Shown piece after piece: positions 37,541 to 48,839 of a stretch of DNA of 64,000 nt. A program made the position numbers and the translations under genes. Origin of the DNA: Keguizhuia sedimenti (GTDB taxonomy: Bacteria; Pseudomonadota; Gammaproteobacteria; Burkholderiales; Burkholderiaceae_D); assembly GCA_030715135.1 (NCBI GenBank), contig JAUYVH010000007.1:1-64000 (forward strand), read 5' to 3'. The notes under the pieces are model-generated. The model had not been told where the DNA came from. It made no database searches and saw only the letters and a program-made list of their open reading frames with translations. Within the stretch, counting starts at the first letter, position 1, and every line of letters begins with the position of its first letter.

Positions 37541-38488
37541 ATGAACATGATGAGGAAAAATCTAATACAAATTGCCTGCTTCTCGATCGCAGTCAGCCTG
37601 CTCGCGGGTTGTGCTGCCACGCGACCAGCCGCGCCAGTCGTGGACCGTACATCCGGCTCGCGCCCGGAGCCGGTCAAGCCGAGAATCAGTGCAACGGACA
37701 AGCGCGGTTATTACACCGTGAAAAAAGGCGATACCCTGTATCGGATTGCCCTGGAATTCGGCCAGAATTATCGTGACCTGGTCATTTGGAACAATCTGGC
37801 GAGTCCCGACGACATCAAGATCGATCAAGTGCTGCGCGTTGTGCCGCCGGAAGGCGGTACGGCGCAAGACAATGCGCAAACCGGCAGCATTGCTTCGGGC
37901 ACCGGAGTGGAGGTCAGGCCGCTCGGGTCTGCGCAGCTAGGCGGCGCACCCGGCAATAAGACGGCTCCACGCGGAGATAAACGCCCTTACTCTGAAAATG
38001 CCCTGGCGGAATTGCACAAGCAGGAGGGAACCGTAGCGGCGGTGCCGGGATCAGAACCAGCCAAGGCTGTTCCTGCCAAGCCGGAGGAGCGTGCTGCAGA
38101 TTCCGGTACGCGTCCGGATGCTGAAGATAATGTCGACTGGATCTGGCCCGCCGAAGGGAAAATTATTGCCTCCTTCGATGCGCGCAGAAAAGGTATCGAC
38201 ATTGCCGGCAAATCCGGGCAGCCGATATTGGCTGCAGGAAGTGGAACGGTTCTGTATGCGGGAAGAATGCGTGGCTACGGGAATCTCGTGATTGTGAAGC
38301 ACACCGGTAATTTGCTCTCGGCTTATGCACATGGAAAAACCATCCTGGTGAAAGAGGGTCAAACAGTTAGCAAAGGACAAAAAATTGCTGAAATGGGCAA
38401 TTCAGATACCGATGCAGTGAAGCTTCATTTTGAAATACGTCAGCAGGGCAGACCAGTAGATCCCACAAAATTTTTGCCAAGTCGGTAA
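37541..38488 (+). CDS. nlpD: Lipoprotein NlpD with LysM and M23 domains
   Basis: A 315-residue lipoprotein with signal and lipobox (SLLAGC, Cys24). A LysM peptidoglycan-binding domain follows (about 53-100, YYTVKKGDTLYRIALEFGQ), then a Pro/Ala-rich linker. The C-terminal M23/LytM domain (about 205-312) includes GIDIAGKSGQPILAAGSG and DAVKLHFEIRQQGRPVDP. The M23 zinc ligands appear incomplete (GIDIAG instead of H-x3-D), as expected for NlpD, which activates AmiC rather than cutting peptidoglycan. A rpoS promoter within nlpD is known in other bacteria. Confidence 0.94.
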   Translation: MNMMRKNLIQIACFSIAVSLLAGCAATRPAAPVVDRTSGSRPEPVKPRISATDKRGYYTVKKGDTLYRIALEFGQNYRDLVIWNNLASPDDIKIDQVLRVVPPEGGTAQDNAQTGSIASGTGVEVRPLGSAQLGGAPGNKTAPRGDKRPYSENALAELHKQEGTVAAVPGSEPAKAVPAKPEERAADSGTRPDAEDNVDWIWPAEGKIIASFDARRKGIDIAGKSGQPILAAGSGTVLYAGRMRGYGNLVIVKHTGNLLSAYAHGKTILVKEGQTVSKGQKIAEMGNSDTDAVKLHFEIRQQGRPVDPTKFLPSR

Positions 38489-39514
38489 ATGACACATCAA
38501 CGCGATCACCGTATGCAGTCGAATGAAGTGCCAGATGATTTATCGGATGAAATCATTTCCGGCATGGATGATATCGATGAACCAATGGTAGACGATACCG
38601 ACACCGAAAAGTCAGAAGAGACGGTTGCTGCACAGGAAGAGAATATCGAGGAGCTGAAAAGCGTTCTTGCTGCCGAGCTTTCGACTGATACAACTCAGCA
38701 TTACCTGAACCAGATCGGCATGCGACCCCTGCTGACGGCTGTCGAGGAGCTGCATTATTCAACATTGGCAAAACAAGGCGATTTCGACGCTCGGCAAAAA
38801 ATGATCGAGCATAACCTGCGCCTGGTTGTCTCCATTGCGAAGCACTATATCAATCGAGGCGTAATCCTGCTCGATTTGATCGAAGAGGGAAATCTGGGCC
38901 TGATGCGGGCGATCGACAAATTCGAGCCCGAGCGCGGGTTTCGTTTCTCGACCTACGCAACCTGGTGGATACGGCAGAGCATCGAGCGTGCAATCATGAA
39001 TCAGGCGCGTACCGTGCGCTTACCGGTTCACATGATTCGCGAGCTGAATCAAATTCTTCGTGCGAAATATCACCTTGAGGCGCAGCACCATGACGGCAAG
39101 GATGCAACAGCCGAGGATATTGCCCATCTGGTCGATTTGCCGGTAGAAGATGTCCAGGATATTCTTGTCCTGTCGGAACATGCCACGTCGCTGGATGCGC
39201 CTATCGATAACGATCCTCAGGCAAGCCTGATGGATCTGTTGCCGGGTAATAGCGACGCGAGCCCGGATTCGCTTGCCGAACATCATGAAATGACCATCCT
39301 GGTCCGCGACTGGCTGAACAAGATGCCTGAAAAGCAAAAAACCGTGATCATCCGGCGCTTCGGCCTGGATAACGATGATCCCGCCACTTTGGAAGAGCTT
39401 GCGCTTGAAATGGGCGTTACACGGGAAAGAGTGCGCCAGATTCAGCAGGAAGCGTTGGTAAAACTGAAAAGGGCAATGACTGCGCGCGGAGTAGGGAAGG
39501 ACGCGCTGTTGTGA
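38489..39514 (+). CDS. rpoS: RNA polymerase sigma factor RpoS
   Basis: A 341-residue sigma-70 family factor for stationary phase and general stress. The acidic N-terminus (about 1-60) is followed by region 1.2 ([22 protein letters not shown]), region 2 ([20 protein letters not shown] and [17 protein letters not shown]), region 3 and region 4 ([20 protein letters not shown]). The ATG directly abuts the nlpD TAA, so translation may be coupled. A second ATG at 38513 is possible. Its stop overlaps the next gene by four bases. Confidence 0.97.
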   Translation: MTHQRDHRMQSNEVPDDLSDEIISGMDDIDEPMVDDTDTEKSEETVAAQEENIEELKSVLAAELSTDTTQHYLNQIGMRPLLTAVEELHYSTLAKQGDFDARQKMIEHNLRLVVSIAKHYINRGVILLDLIEEGNLGLMRAIDKFEPERGFRFSTYATWWIRQSIERAIMNQARTVRLPVHMIRELNQILRAKYHLEAQHHDGKDATAEDIAHLVDLPVEDVQDILVLSEHATSLDAPIDNDPQASLMDLLPGNSDASPDSLAEHHEMTILVRDWLNKMPEKQKTVIIRRFGLDNDDPATLEELALEMGVTRERVRQIQQEALVKLKRAMTARGVGKDALL

Positions 39515-40302
39515 TTCCGGTTTTAGTATTCGATATCGAAACCATTCCGGATGTGCAGGGACTTCGTTCCGTTTTCGGTCATCCTGAATCCATGTCCGAT
39601 GGCGAGGTCGCGCACGCGGCATTTGCGGCCCGGCGCGAAAAAACGGGAAGCGAATTCCTTCCGCATCATCTTCATCGCATTGCAGCGATTTCCTGCGTAT
39701 TCCGCGATAACGAAGGCTTCAAGGTGCGCTCTCTGGGCGGCCTGGAAGACACTGAAGGCAAGCTGGTACAGGATTTCTTTAGGGTGATCGACCGCTATAC
39801 GCCCCAGCTTGTATCCTGGAATGGCGGAGGATTCGATTTACCCGTGTTGCATTATCGTGCACTGGTCCACGGATTGACCGCCTCCCGTTACTGGGAAATG
39901 GGAAACGAAGACCGCGACTTCAAATGGAATAATTACCTCAGCCGCTACCATACCCGTCATCTGGATCTTATGGATCTGCTGGCGCTTTATACTGGCCGCG
40001 CGAATGCTCCGCTGGATGATCTGGCAAAATTATGCGGTTTTCCGGGTAAGCTGGGCGTGGACGGCTCGCAGGTCTGGACGCTTTTCCAGGAAGGACGCCT
40101 GGGTGAAATTCGTGATTATTGCGAGACCGATGTCGTCAACACTTATCTTGTATATTGCCGCTTTCTTTTGATGCGCGGAGAATTGACACGTGCGGCATAT
40201 GATTCCGAGATCGAACTCGTGCGTTCTTCTTTGTCAGCCATCGATGCCAAGCATTGGAAAGAATATCTGGCGGCCTGGCCCAGAGAAGAAATTCCATTTT
40301 AA
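39511..40302 (+). CDS. Predicted 3'-5' exonuclease, PolB-like DEDD family
   Basis: A 263-residue protein with the DEDD residues in order: [10 protein letters not shown] (Asp-x-Glu, residues 6-15), [14 protein letters not shown] (second Asp) and [16 protein letters not shown] (last Asp). It resembles the stand-alone exonuclease group related to the PolB proofreading domain. DNA or RNA substrate is unknown. It starts with GTG at 39511, overlapping the rpoS stop by four bases (GTGA), so it is probably made with RpoS. Confidence 0.85.
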   Translation: MIPVLVFDIETIPDVQGLRSVFGHPESMSDGEVAHAAFAARREKTGSEFLPHHLHRIAAISCVFRDNEGFKVRSLGGLEDTEGKLVQDFFRVIDRYTPQLVSWNGGGFDLPVLHYRALVHGLTASRYWEMGNEDRDFKWNNYLSRYHTRHLDLMDLLALYTGRANAPLDDLAKLCGFPGKLGVDGSQVWTLFQEGRLGEIRDYCETDVVNTYLVYCRFLLMRGELTRAAYDSEIELVRSSLSAIDAKHWKEYLAAWPREEIPF

Positions 40303-40366
40303 TTTCCTGAACTAATTAATCAGCTTGTGCGTGGATTGCCCGCAGTCCACGGTTATCTTTGATCGT

Positions 40367-41722
40367 ATGTCCAACAACATTATTGATATTGAATCGCTTG
40401 ACATGGAAGCGCGTGGAGTCGGCCATCTTCAAAATGAAGACGGGTCGCCCGGAAAGGTCATTTTCGTTGAAGGCGCTTTGCCCGGTGAGCGGGTAAGCTT
40501 CCAGTCATACAGGAGAAAACCGAAATGGGAAGCGGCTGACATGACTGCCCTTCACCATGAGTCGGCACTGCGCGTCAAGCCGAAATGCGTGTATTTCGGG
40601 ACCTGCGGCGGATGTGCGATGCAGCACCTGGAGCCCTCCGCACAGGTGGCGGTCAAGCAGAGAGTCCTGGAGGATAATCTCTGGCACATTGGAAAGGTCA
40701 AACCGGAGATTATCCTGCGGCCGATTTATGGCCCGACATGGGGTTATCGTTATCGCGCACGGATGTCTGTGCGCAACGTCGTGAAAAAGGGCGGCGTTCT
40801 GGTCGGATTCCATGAACGGAAGTCGAGTTTTATCGCCGACATGAAAACCTGCGAGGTCATACCGCCGCATGTCTCCGCCATGCTGGTTCCGCTTCGTGCA
40901 TTGATCGAGTCCCTCTCGATCAAGGAAAGAGTGCCCCAGATCGAGCTTGCTGTTGGAGAAGGAAGCCAAGGTTTGATTACGGCACTCGTGCTGAGAATCA
41001 TGGAGCCGCTGAACGAGCTTGATAAAGATAAATTGAAGGCATTCGCGGACCTGCACGGTGTGCAATGGTGGTTGCAACCTCAGGGGCCTGACAGTGTTTA
41101 CCAGTTCTATCCGACCGATACGAGGCTGGAATACACACTGCCCGAATTTGGAGTCAGGATGCCCTTCAAGCCTACCGACTTCACGCAGGTGAACCATCAG
41201 ATAAATCGCGTACTGGTAAGCCGGGCATTGCGGCTTCTGGGTGCGAAACCAGACGAACGTGTGGCCGATTTGTTTTGCGGTTTGGGAAATTTCACCTTGC
41301 CAATTGCTACCTTGGCTCGGCAGGTAGTAGGGATCGAGGGAAGTTCCGCCTTGACGGCTCGTGCACAGGAAAATGCAGAAGTGAACGGGCTTGCTGCAAA
41401 AGTTTCCTTCATGACGCGCAATCTCTTCGAAATCACGGTTGAAGATCTTATGGCATTAGGGAAATTCGACAGGATGCTGATTGACCCGCCTCGGGACGGC
41501 GCCATTGCGCTCTGTCAGGCGCTGGTTGAACTGAAGGAAAAAAATCCCGGCATGCGTCCTCAGCGTATCGTTTATGTTTCGTGCAGCCCTTCAACCTTGG
41601 CACGGGATGCCGGCCTACTGGTTCATCGCGCAGGATATGCACTGAAACAAGCCGGTGTAGTGAACATGTTTCCTCATACGACGCACGTCGAATCGATCGC
41701 AGTTTTTGACCTCGCCGAATAA
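40367..41722 (+). CDS. rlmD: 23S rRNA (uracil-5-)-methyltransferase RlmD
   Basis: A 451-residue enzyme with an N-terminal TRAM-like region, a [4Fe-4S] cysteine set ([16 protein letters not shown], about residues 75-90) and a Rossmann methyltransferase domain ([16 protein letters not shown]). DPPRDGA and [12 protein letters not shown] carry the catalytic Cys. The family methylates U1939 of 23S rRNA in E. coli. The ATG at 40367 gives the usual N-terminus. The RumB/RlmC relative is less likely given the length. Confidence 0.92.
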   Translation: MSNNIIDIESLDMEARGVGHLQNEDGSPGKVIFVEGALPGERVSFQSYRRKPKWEAADMTALHHESALRVKPKCVYFGTCGGCAMQHLEPSAQVAVKQRVLEDNLWHIGKVKPEIILRPIYGPTWGYRYRARMSVRNVVKKGGVLVGFHERKSSFIADMKTCEVIPPHVSAMLVPLRALIESLSIKERVPQIELAVGEGSQGLITALVLRIMEPLNELDKDKLKAFADLHGVQWWLQPQGPDSVYQFYPTDTRLEYTLPEFGVRMPFKPTDFTQVNHQINRVLVSRALRLLGAKPDERVADLFCGLGNFTLPIATLARQVVGIEGSSALTARAQENAEVNGLAAKVSFMTRNLFEITVEDLMALGKFDRMLIDPPRDGAIALCQALVELKEKNPGMRPQRIVYVSCSPSTLARDAGLLVHRAGYALKQAGVVNMFPHTTHVESIAVFDLAE

Positions 41723-41779
41723 GGATTTTCAGCTATAGATTGCAGCCGGAACGAGACATTTCAGCGGGGCAAATATGAA

Positions 41780-41804
41780 AAAAGCCAGCATGAAGCTGGC
41801 TTTT
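41780..41804. terminator. Bidirectional intrinsic terminator
   Basis: AAAAGCCAGC (41780-41789) pairs with GCTGGCTTTT (41795-41804) around a 5-base loop. It lies between the convergent rlmD and Bax-inhibitor genes, with A and T runs serving both strands. Confidence 0.9.
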
Positions 41805-41819
41805 CAAAGTGGTGCTAGA

Positions 41820-42515
41820 TTATTCCCGTTCGCCGCCCGCGATTCCGAGCAGGGCGAGAAGATGTGAAAAGATGTTGTAGACGTCCAGATAAATGCTCAA
41901 GGTCGCCGTAACATAATTTGTTTCGCCGCCGTTGATAACCTGTTGAACGTCATACAGGATGTAGGCCGAAAAAATAGCGATCGCAATCACTGAAATTGCC
42001 AGATACAGTGCCGGAATCTGCAGGAAAATATTGGCTACGTATGCGGCGATGATGACCAAGACGCCGGCAAAAAGCCACTTTCCCATTCCCGAAAAGTCGC
42101 GCTTTGAAACCGTTGCGACGGTTGCCATTACGCCGAAGATTGCCGCAGTTCCACCAAATGCGGTCATGACCAAGCTGGCACCGTTTGCATATCCAAGCAC
42201 ATGGCCGATGATCCGGGAAAGCATGAGTCCCATGAAAAAGGTGAAGGCCAACAAGAGCGCAACGCCCAGGCCGGAATTCTTGTTTTTCTCAATGGCATAG
42301 AAAAAACCGAAGGCCACAGCCATGAAAATCATGAAGCCTATGAAAGGGCTGCCCTGAAAAAAGCTGAAGTTGAATTGCACGCCCAGCCATGCGCCGAGAA
42401 TGGTGGGAACCATCGATATGGCCAGCAGCCAGTATGTATTGCGCAATACCCGGTTGCGTACTGCAGTTAGTTCGCCGGTGCCGGCTCTGTATGTCTGATG
42501 AAGCTGACGTTCCAT
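41820..42515 (-). CDS. Bax inhibitor-1 / YccA-family membrane protein
   Basis: A 231-residue inner-membrane protein with seven hydrophobic segments. LNTYxLL-type signals appear as VLRNTYWLLAISMVPTILGA near residue 24. SAYILYDVQQVINGGETNY (about 185-203) is the BI-1 signature with conserved acidic residues. LDVYNIFSHLLALLGI is the typical C-terminus. YccA of E. coli binds and slows the FtsH protease; others leak calcium or protons. FtsH-interacting hflK and hflC lie later in the window, though the link is only suggestive. Confidence 0.92.
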   Translation of the reverse strand: MERQLHQTYRAGTGELTAVRNRVLRNTYWLLAISMVPTILGAWLGVQFNFSFFQGSPFIGFMIFMAVAFGFFYAIEKNKNSGLGVALLLAFTFFMGLMLSRIIGHVLGYANGASLVMTAFGGTAAIFGVMATVATVSKRDFSGMGKWLFAGVLVIIAAYVANIFLQIPALYLAISVIAIAIFSAYILYDVQQVINGGETNYVTATLSIYLDVYNIFSHLLALLGIAGGERE

Positions 42516-42650
42516 ACCGTCCTCCTGACTATTAAAAAGGTGTTTACACTAACAGCCATAAAATAACACAAGTGGCGTGCGCGGTACTGCTTGATTCTAA
42601 TGCAACGGATTGTATCCGTCGTCTATATATATGTCTTTCATGCTAAAATT

Positions 42651-42686
42651 AAAGGTTAGTTAAAAAAAATATTAACATTAACCTTT
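42651..42686. promoter_or_regulatory. AT-rich inverted repeat upstream of ndk
   Basis: AAAGGTTA (42651-42658) and its complement TAACCTTT (42679-42686) flank an A-rich centre with GTTAA/TTAAC inside. It ends 22 bases before the ndk ATG and includes part of the leader before the TTGGAG ribosome site. It may be an operator or a leader hairpin. Confidence 0.4.
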
Positions 42687-42708
42687 TAATTTTATTGGAG
42701 TTTTTTAA

Positions 42709-43134
42709 ATGGCAATCGAACGCACTTTATCGATCATCAAGCCGGACGCAGTTGCAAAGAACGTGATCGGTCAAATTTACACTCGTTTCGAAAACGCCGG
42801 CCTGAAAATTATCGCTGCCCGCATGATGCATCTTTCGCGCGCCGAGGCCGAAGGATTCTATGCCGTGCATCGCGAACGTCCTTTCTTCAAGGATCTGGTT
42901 GATTTCATGGTTTCCGGTCCTGTCATTGTCCAAGTTCTGGAAGGCGAAAACGCAATTTCCAAGCATCGTGACCTGATGGGCGCAACGGATCCGAAGAAGG
43001 CAGAGAAGGGGACCATCCGTGCTGATTTCGCCGATTCTATTGACGCAAACGCTGTTCATGGCTCCGACGCTGCGGAAACCGCAAAGAATGAAATTGCTTA
43101 CTTTTTCCCCAGCTTGAACATTTACTCACGTTAA
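42709..43134 (+). CDS. ndk: Nucleoside diphosphate kinase
   Basis: A 141-residue enzyme that makes nucleoside triphosphates from diphosphates by way of a phospho-His. The start [15 protein letters not shown], the [17 protein letters not shown] region and the active-site motif [16 protein letters not shown] (His near residue 117) are all typical. The length is normal. It has its own AT-rich leader with TTGGAG as ribosome site and starts the long run of genes to its right. Confidence 0.98.
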   Translation: MAIERTLSIIKPDAVAKNVIGQIYTRFENAGLKIIAARMMHLSRAEAEGFYAVHRERPFFKDLVDFMVSGPVIVQVLEGENAISKHRDLMGATDPKKAEKGTIRADFADSIDANAVHGSDAAETAKNEIAYFFPSLNIYSR

Positions 43135-43207
43135 TACAAAATTGATCGCAAAGAGGGTGTGTCAAGGCTAAACTGACCTGGCCGGATCCCTTTTTATCGA
43201 GATACAC

Positions 43208-44377
43208 ATGACCGAACTCACCAATTTGTTAGGACTTGATCCAGCACAGCTTGCCGATTACTGCGGCAAGCTGGGTGAGAAGCCGTTTCGCGCAAAACAA
43301 CTTCAACGCTGGATTCACCAATTCGGCGTGGCCGATTTTGACGAAATGACCGATCTGGCCAAATCGTTCCGCGAAAAGCTGAAGACACGCGCGCGAATTT
43401 CGGCGCCTGCAGTGATCAGCGATCACACATCTACCGACGGGACTCGCAAATGGCTGTTCGACGTGGGTCAGGGAAATGCGGTCGAGACAGTGTTCATTCC
43501 CGAAGAAAATAGGGGAACACTTTGCATTTCGACCCAGGCAGGATGTGCCGTCAACTGCCGTTTCTGTTCTACAGGCAAGCAAGGGTTCAGTCGCAATTTG
43601 AACGTCGATGAAATCATCGGGCAATTGTGGACTGCAGAATTCGAGCTGAGGAAGGCGAATGGAATCGAGCCCGGTCCCAAAGGCGAACGACAGATCACCA
43701 ATGTCGTGATGATGGGAATGGGAGAGCCTCTGCTCAATTTCGAGCCAACGGTTAATTCGCTCAAGCTGATGCTTGACGATAATGCCTATGGATTGAGCCG
43801 CAGACGTGTGACCCTGTCTACGAGTGGTGTGGTGCCAATGATGGATAGGCTGGCGGAAGAATGCCCGGTTGCGCTGGCCGTGTCTCTGCATGCATCGAAC
43901 GATTCTCTTCGTGACACTCTTGTTCCGCTCAACAAGAAGTATCCCTTAAGCGAACTTATGGCGTCTTGCAGACGATATCTTCCGCATGCGCCGCGCGACT
44001 TTATCACCTTCGAATATTGCATGCTCGACGGCGTCAATGATAGCGATGCTCATGCCCGCGAATTGATCGCCCTGGTCGGGAATGCTAAACACCCTGTTCC
44101 CTGCAAATTCAACTTGATACCGTTCAATCCGTTTCCGGAATCCGGTCTTCACCGTTCGAATAATGCACGAATCAAAGCGTTTGCAAAGATTTTAAGCGAT
44201 GCAGGAATCGTCACCACGATTCGCAAGACGCGGGGCGACGATATCGATGCAGCCTGTGGCCAACTGGCGGGAGAAGTCAATGACCGGACTCGCGTTCAGG
44301 AGCGCATGCAGAAGATGACGGAATATCAGAAAAAATTTGGCAAGAATTTCGGCCGCATCGTGGAGGTTTCTTCGTGA
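43208..44377 (+). CDS. rlmN: Dual-specificity RNA methyltransferase RlmN
   Basis: A 389-residue radical-SAM enzyme. The [4Fe-4S] motif is in [15 protein letters not shown] (CxxxCxxC). [13 protein letters not shown] and [16 protein letters not shown] follow. The C-terminal Cys of [12 protein letters not shown] acts in the methyl-transfer mechanism. It methylates C2 of A2503 in 23S rRNA and A37 of some tRNAs. It is followed by pilW with overlap (GTGA), as in many Gram-negative bacteria. Confidence 0.97.
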   Translation: MTELTNLLGLDPAQLADYCGKLGEKPFRAKQLQRWIHQFGVADFDEMTDLAKSFREKLKTRARISAPAVISDHTSTDGTRKWLFDVGQGNAVETVFIPEENRGTLCISTQAGCAVNCRFCSTGKQGFSRNLNVDEIIGQLWTAEFELRKANGIEPGPKGERQITNVVMMGMGEPLLNFEPTVNSLKLMLDDNAYGLSRRRVTLSTSGVVPMMDRLAEECPVALAVSLHASNDSLRDTLVPLNKKYPLSELMASCRRYLPHAPRDFITFEYCMLDGVNDSDAHARELIALVGNAKHPVPCKFNLIPFNPFPESGLHRSNNARIKAFAKILSDAGIVTTIRKTRGDDIDAACGQLAGEVNDRTRVQERMQKMTEYQKKFGKNFGRIVEVSS

Positions 44378-45174
44378 TTAAGAGCACTTGGTTCCGTAGC
44401 CTGATCCTCTGCGGCGTAGTTGCCGTCGCTGGAGCTGGATGCGGATCGATGTCCGGAGAAAGCGGTACATCCGAACTTTCTACCGTGTCGGATCAGACCG
44501 ACAATCAACGTCGTGCTCAGATTCGCCTGCAGCTTGCGGTCGGCTATTTTCAGCAAGGCCAGATGAGCGTTGCCCTGGACGAATTGAAGCAGGCGCTGCA
44601 AAGCGATCCGGATTTTGCCGATGCTTACAATATGCGTGGGCTGATTTACATGGAAATGGGCGAGACCCGTCTTGCAGAAGATAATTTTCTGCGAGCGCTC
44701 AAGCTGGCACCCAACAATCCTGAAACCGCGAACAATTACGGCTGGTTTTTATGCCAGAACGGACGGGAAAAGGAATCTATTGCCTATTTCGAAGCAGCAT
44801 TAAGGAACAAGAGCTATCAGTCTCCGGTGGTTGCGATGAACAATGCCGGTATCTGCAGCCTGAAACTGAAAGATCTGGCAAGCGCGGAGCGTTATCTTAC
44901 TCAGGCGTTTCAGGATGATCCCAGTCGAGTCGATACCAATGTGAACCTCGCCAAGTATTATGTGGTGCGTTCGGAATATCAGCGCGCACGTTTTTATATG
45001 ACTCGCGCAATCAAGTCCGGCAGACTGGGACCGGATGCCTTATGGACAGGCATCAAGATTGAACGAAAACTCGGGGATCGCACCACTGAGAACAGCCTTG
45101 CCACTCAGTTAAGGCGGAACTTCCCCAAATCAAAAGAGTTTGCAGCCTACCTGCGTGGGGCGTTTGATGAGTGA
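44374..45174 (+). CDS. pilW: Type IV pilus assembly lipoprotein PilW/PilF (TPR protein)
   Basis: A 266-residue lipoprotein starting with GTG, with a signal and lipobox ending at Cys23 (VAGAGC). About six tetratricopeptide repeats follow from residue 45, e.g. [20 protein letters not shown] and [20 protein letters not shown]. The family helps the secretin PilQ assemble in the outer membrane for type IV pili. Its place between rlmN and rodZ is the conserved one. It overlaps rlmN by four and rodZ by eight bases. Confidence 0.9.
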   Translation: MIKSTWFRSLILCGVVAVAGAGCGSMSGESGTSELSTVSDQTDNQRRAQIRLQLAVGYFQQGQMSVALDELKQALQSDPDFADAYNMRGLIYMEMGETRLAEDNFLRALKLAPNNPETANNYGWFLCQNGREKESIAYFEAALRNKSYQSPVVAMNNAGICSLKLKDLASAERYLTQAFQDDPSRVDTNVNLAKYYVVRSEYQRARFYMTRAIKSGRLGPDALWTGIKIERKLGDRTTENSLATQLRRNFPKSKEFAAYLRGAFDE

Positions 45175-46168
45175 GGACACCGTTGGGCTGGATGCCGGCG
45201 GCGAACAGCCACAGAAATCTGATGCGGCAGCCGGTTTGCCGGGGCGCATGCTTGCAGCTCGGCGCGAGGAGCTGCAATGGTCTGTTGAAGACGTTGCGCA
45301 TACTCTGCATCTGGCTCCGCGGCAAATTCATGCCATTGAATCCGATAACTATAGTGCCTTGCCGGGCATGGCGGTTACGCGCGGCTTCATCCGTTCCTAT
45401 GCAAAGTTGCTCAAGCTTGATCCAGCGCCGCTTCTGCAAATGATCGCGAATGAAACGATAGGCAAGGTGGAGGATGCCCCGTTAAGACGCGCTTTGCCTG
45501 CCAAGCCGTTCTACGCAAACCGCTCACTGAATCTGACAACCACCTCCGGTACTTGGGCAAGAAGACTTATCTGGGGGTTTTTAATCCTGTTGATGGCATT
45601 GCTTGTCGCCTGGAAGGCGGATTGGCTGCCCCAGTCGTGGATAGCGGGATTGGAATCGGTGCTTCAGGTCGCTGGCGATCGGCCTCAAAAAGAGATCAAC
45701 TCTCAAGCAAACAATGCAGATGCAAATCCAAGTGTTGAACCGCAGAACAACGCGAGCGTTGCAAATGATTCTGCGTCTTCTGCAGCAGGAAAGCAGGCGC
45801 CAAGCACTAGTCCGGCCGAAAGGAATTCTGTAAATCTCATTGCTGCTCCTCAGGCTGAAGGTGCAACGGCTTCGCAAGGTTCCAATCGGCAGGTGGATGT
45901 GCCCGGGCAAGCCGCAGGAACGGCAGAGAACAAAAATATGCTGGTTCTGAAGCTGCGTGAAGACTCATGGATTGAAATCCGGAATGCCCAAAACAAGGTT
46001 CTGATGGCTCGCCTGGCAAAAGCCGGAGAGAGTGAAGCGATTCCTGTGAGTGAGTCGCTCAGGCTAAAAATCGGCAATGCGGCGGGTGTTGACGCACAGT
46101 TGCGCGGAGTGCCGGTTGAGTTGACAGCATCTGCTAAAAACAACGTCGCGCGTTTAACGGTGAATTGA
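45167..46168 (+). CDS. rodZ: Cell shape protein RodZ-like
   Basis: A 333-residue protein with an N-terminal Xre-like helix-turn-helix (about 20-85, [22 protein letters not shown]), which in RodZ binds MreB. One membrane segment follows at about 130-150 ([16 protein letters not shown]), then a long Asn/Ser/Ala-rich periplasmic linker. A C-terminal DUF4115 beta domain (about 260-333) contains [17 protein letters not shown]. The ATG at 45167 overlaps the pilW stop. RodZ guides rod-shape growth. Confidence 0.88.
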   Translation: MSEDTVGLDAGGEQPQKSDAAAGLPGRMLAARREELQWSVEDVAHTLHLAPRQIHAIESDNYSALPGMAVTRGFIRSYAKLLKLDPAPLLQMIANETIGKVEDAPLRRALPAKPFYANRSLNLTTTSGTWARRLIWGFLILLMALLVAWKADWLPQSWIAGLESVLQVAGDRPQKEINSQANNADANPSVEPQNNASVANDSASSAAGKQAPSTSPAERNSVNLIAAPQAEGATASQGSNRQVDVPGQAAGTAENKNMLVLKLREDSWIEIRNAQNKVLMARLAKAGESEAIPVSESLRLKIGNAAGVDAQLRGVPVELTASAKNNVARLTVN

Positions 46169-46170
46169 TT

Positions 46171-47442
46171 ATGTCTTTCTCAGAATTTCCCATTGCATCG
46201 GGTCCGCTGGCTCGCCGAAAAAGCCGGTGCGCGATAGTCCGCAGCGCCAAGCGAGAAATCAGCATAGGCGGCGATTCGCCGATTCGCGTTCAGTCGATGA
46301 CAAATACCGACACCGCGGACGTAATCGCGACATCGATTCAGATCAAAGAGCTTGCGCGCGCGGGTTCCGAACTAGTGAGGATTACAGTCAATACGCCTGA
46401 AGCGGCGGAGGCAGTCCCCGCAATTTGCGATCAACTCGCAAGGATGGAAATCGATGTTCCTTTGGTCGGAGATTTCCATTACAACGGTCACAAGCTGCTG
46501 AATGATTATCCTGAATGTGCGCAATTGCTGTCAAAGTATCGAATCAATCCCGGCAATGTTGGTCAAGGGGCGAAGCGCGACACACAGTTCGCGCAGATGA
46601 TCGAAGTCGCATGCAAGTTCGATAAGCCGGTACGGATCGGGGTTAACTGGGGCAGTCTGGATCAGACCTTGCTGGCACGAATCATGGATCAAAACGCCCA
46701 GCGATCCAATCCCTGGAGCGCACAGGCGGTGATGTACGAGGCGCTGATTGTATCGGCGATTGAAAATGCGCAGCGTGCGGAAGAAGTCGGGTTGGCAGGC
46801 GACAAGATCATTCTTTCCTGCAAAGTGTCCGGCGTGCAGGATCTTATTGCCGTATACCGGGAACTGGCGAAGCGCTGCGACTACCCATTGCATTTGGGGC
46901 TGACGGAAGCGGGAATGGGTAGCAAAGGAATTGTGGCTTCGACCGCGGCGATGTCAGTCCTCCTGCAGGAAGGCATCGGTGATACGATCCGCGTGTCGCT
47001 TACGCCGGAGCCTGGCGGTGACCGCACCAAAGAAGTAGTGGTTGCTCAGGAGATTTTGCAAACCATGGGTTTGCGCAAGTTCACACCAATGGTGATTGCC
47101 TGCCCGGGCTGCGGTCGTACGACATCTACCGTGTTCCAGGAGCTTGCCGACACCATTCAGACTTATTTGCGCGATCAGATGCCGGTCTGGAAAAAACAGT
47201 ATCCGGGTGTTGAGAACATGAATGTCGCTGTCATGGGCTGCATCGTAAACGGGCCAGGCGAATCGAAGCATGCAAACATCGGCATCAGCTTGCCGGGTAC
47301 CGGTGAATCTCCCGCCGCTCCTGTCTTTGTCGACGGAGAAAAAGCTACTACCTTGCGCGGCGAGCGCATCGCAGAAGAATTCCAGGAAATTGTCCTGAAC
47401 TATGTAAAGACGCATTACGGAAAAAACGCGGTTGAATCCTGA
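46171..47442 (+). CDS. ispG: 4-hydroxy-3-methylbut-2-enyl diphosphate synthase
   Basis: A 423-residue enzyme of the MEP isoprenoid pathway. It has the N-terminal [15 protein letters not shown] and the C-terminal [4Fe-4S] ligands in [12 protein letters not shown] and [17 protein letters not shown]. Substrate-binding [14 protein letters not shown] is present. The ATG at 46171 is preferred over an upstream TTG at 46165. It follows rodZ by two bases. Confidence 0.97.
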   Translation: MSFSEFPIASGPLARRKSRCAIVRSAKREISIGGDSPIRVQSMTNTDTADVIATSIQIKELARAGSELVRITVNTPEAAEAVPAICDQLARMEIDVPLVGDFHYNGHKLLNDYPECAQLLSKYRINPGNVGQGAKRDTQFAQMIEVACKFDKPVRIGVNWGSLDQTLLARIMDQNAQRSNPWSAQAVMYEALIVSAIENAQRAEEVGLAGDKIILSCKVSGVQDLIAVYRELAKRCDYPLHLGLTEAGMGSKGIVASTAAMSVLLQEGIGDTIRVSLTPEPGGDRTKEVVVAQEILQTMGLRKFTPMVIACPGCGRTTSTVFQELADTIQTYLRDQMPVWKKQYPGVENMNVAVMGCIVNGPGESKHANIGISLPGTGESPAAPVFVDGEKATTLRGERIAEEFQEIVLNYVKTHYGKNAVES

Positions 47443-47478
47443 TCGCAAAATTGACGTTGCATATTGGCTGTACATCAC

Positions 47479-48828
47479 ATGTCTGAAATAAAAAAACCGG
47501 AAAAAATTGTTGGCGTCAAAGGGATGAATGACATCCTGCCGTCGGAAGCGCCTCTGTGGGAACTGTTTGAAAATACTGTTCAAAGCGTCCTGAAGAGCTA
47601 TGGTTTCCAGCAGATTCGCACGCCCATTGTGGAACCGACCGCAGTATTCGCACGCGGCCTCGGTACTGTGACCGACATCGTCGAAAAGGAAATGTATTCC
47701 TTTGTCGATTCCATGAACGGAGACCATTTGACGCTCCGTCCGGAAAGCACCGCGGGCGTCGTGCGCGCCGCGCTTGAACACAATCTCACTTATGACGGTC
47801 CCAAGCGGCTCTGGTATGCCGGACCGATGTTTCGCCATGAAAGACCGCAGCGCGGCCGGTATCGGCAGTTTCATCAGGTAGGCGCAGAGGCAATCGGCTT
47901 TAACGGCCCTGATATCGATGCCGAGCTGATCATGCTTTGCCAGCGTCTCTGGGACGATTTGGGCCTTGAGAACATCCGTCTGGAATTGAATTCCATCGGC
48001 GACGCCGACGAGCGTTTGCGACACCGTGCCGACTTGATTGCTTATTTTGAAAAGCACAAGGATTCGCTTGATGCCGATGCACAGCGCCGGCTATACAGCA
48101 ACCCGCTACGTATTCTGGACACGAAGAATCCGACCATGCAGGCAATGGTGAATGAAGCGCCCAAGCTGCTTGATTATCTGGGGGATGAATCGCGCGCTCA
48201 CTTCGAGGGCGTGCAAAAGATTCTTCGTCACAGCAATATTCCGTTCACGATCAATCCGCGCCTCGTGCGTGGAATGGACTACTACAACCGCACCGTGTTT
48301 GAATGGGTTACCGACCAGCTTGGTTCGCAGGGAACGGTGTGCGGAGGCGGACGATATGATCCGCTGGTTGAGATTTTCGGCGGCAAGCCGACGCCGGCCT
48401 GCGGATTTGCAATGGGTGTCGAGCGCTTGCTCGAACTGATGAAGGCAGCGGGGGAGCAGGCAAGGCCGAATCAGTGCGATGTCTATCTGGTGCATCTTGG
48501 CGAGCAGGCACAACTGCAGGCATTCGTGCTTGCCGAGCGTCTGCGCGACGCCGGGCTGGATGTTGTGTTACATTGCGCCTCGGCAAATGCAGCAAGCAGT
48601 CTCAAGTCTCAAATGAAAAAAGCGGATGCAAGCGGAGCGGCGTTTACTATCATTCTGGGTGAGGACGAGGTGGCACGCAATGTCGCATCGGTCAAGGCAA
48701 TGCGCAGTGCTCAGCATGAAGGCGGTCAGGTAAGCATTGAGTTTGACAATGTTGCGGAATACCTGGTCGATCAAATTGTCGGAGCAGACGACCACGACCA
48801 CTCTGACCATATTCATTATCATCCTTAA
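47479..48828 (+). CDS. hisS: Histidyl-tRNA synthetase with His-rich C-terminal tail
   Basis: A 449-residue class II synthetase that charges tRNA-His. Class II motif 1 is near [11 protein letters not shown], motif 2 is [20 protein letters not shown], the histidine loop is [15 protein letters not shown], and motif 3 is [14 protein letters not shown]. The anticodon domain follows. The last 13 residues are [13 protein letters not shown] with five histidines, which is not part of the usual fold. It follows ispG by 36 bases. Confidence 0.96.
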   Translation: MSEIKKPEKIVGVKGMNDILPSEAPLWELFENTVQSVLKSYGFQQIRTPIVEPTAVFARGLGTVTDIVEKEMYSFVDSMNGDHLTLRPESTAGVVRAALEHNLTYDGPKRLWYAGPMFRHERPQRGRYRQFHQVGAEAIGFNGPDIDAELIMLCQRLWDDLGLENIRLELNSIGDADERLRHRADLIAYFEKHKDSLDADAQRRLYSNPLRILDTKNPTMQAMVNEAPKLLDYLGDESRAHFEGVQKILRHSNIPFTINPRLVRGMDYYNRTVFEWVTDQLGSQGTVCGGGRYDPLVEIFGGKPTPACGFAMGVERLLELMKAAGEQARPNQCDVYLVHLGEQAQLQAFVLAERLRDAGLDVVLHCASANAASSLKSQMKKADASGAAFTIILGEDEVARNVASVKAMRSAQHEGGQVSIEFDNVAEYLVDQIVGADDHDHSDHIHYHP

Positions 48829-48839
48829 CAATAATCATC

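Noticed and set aside
46954-48057. Minus-strand frame antisense to ispG and hisS
   Set aside because: It spans parts of two well-supported genes and shows no recognisable domain.
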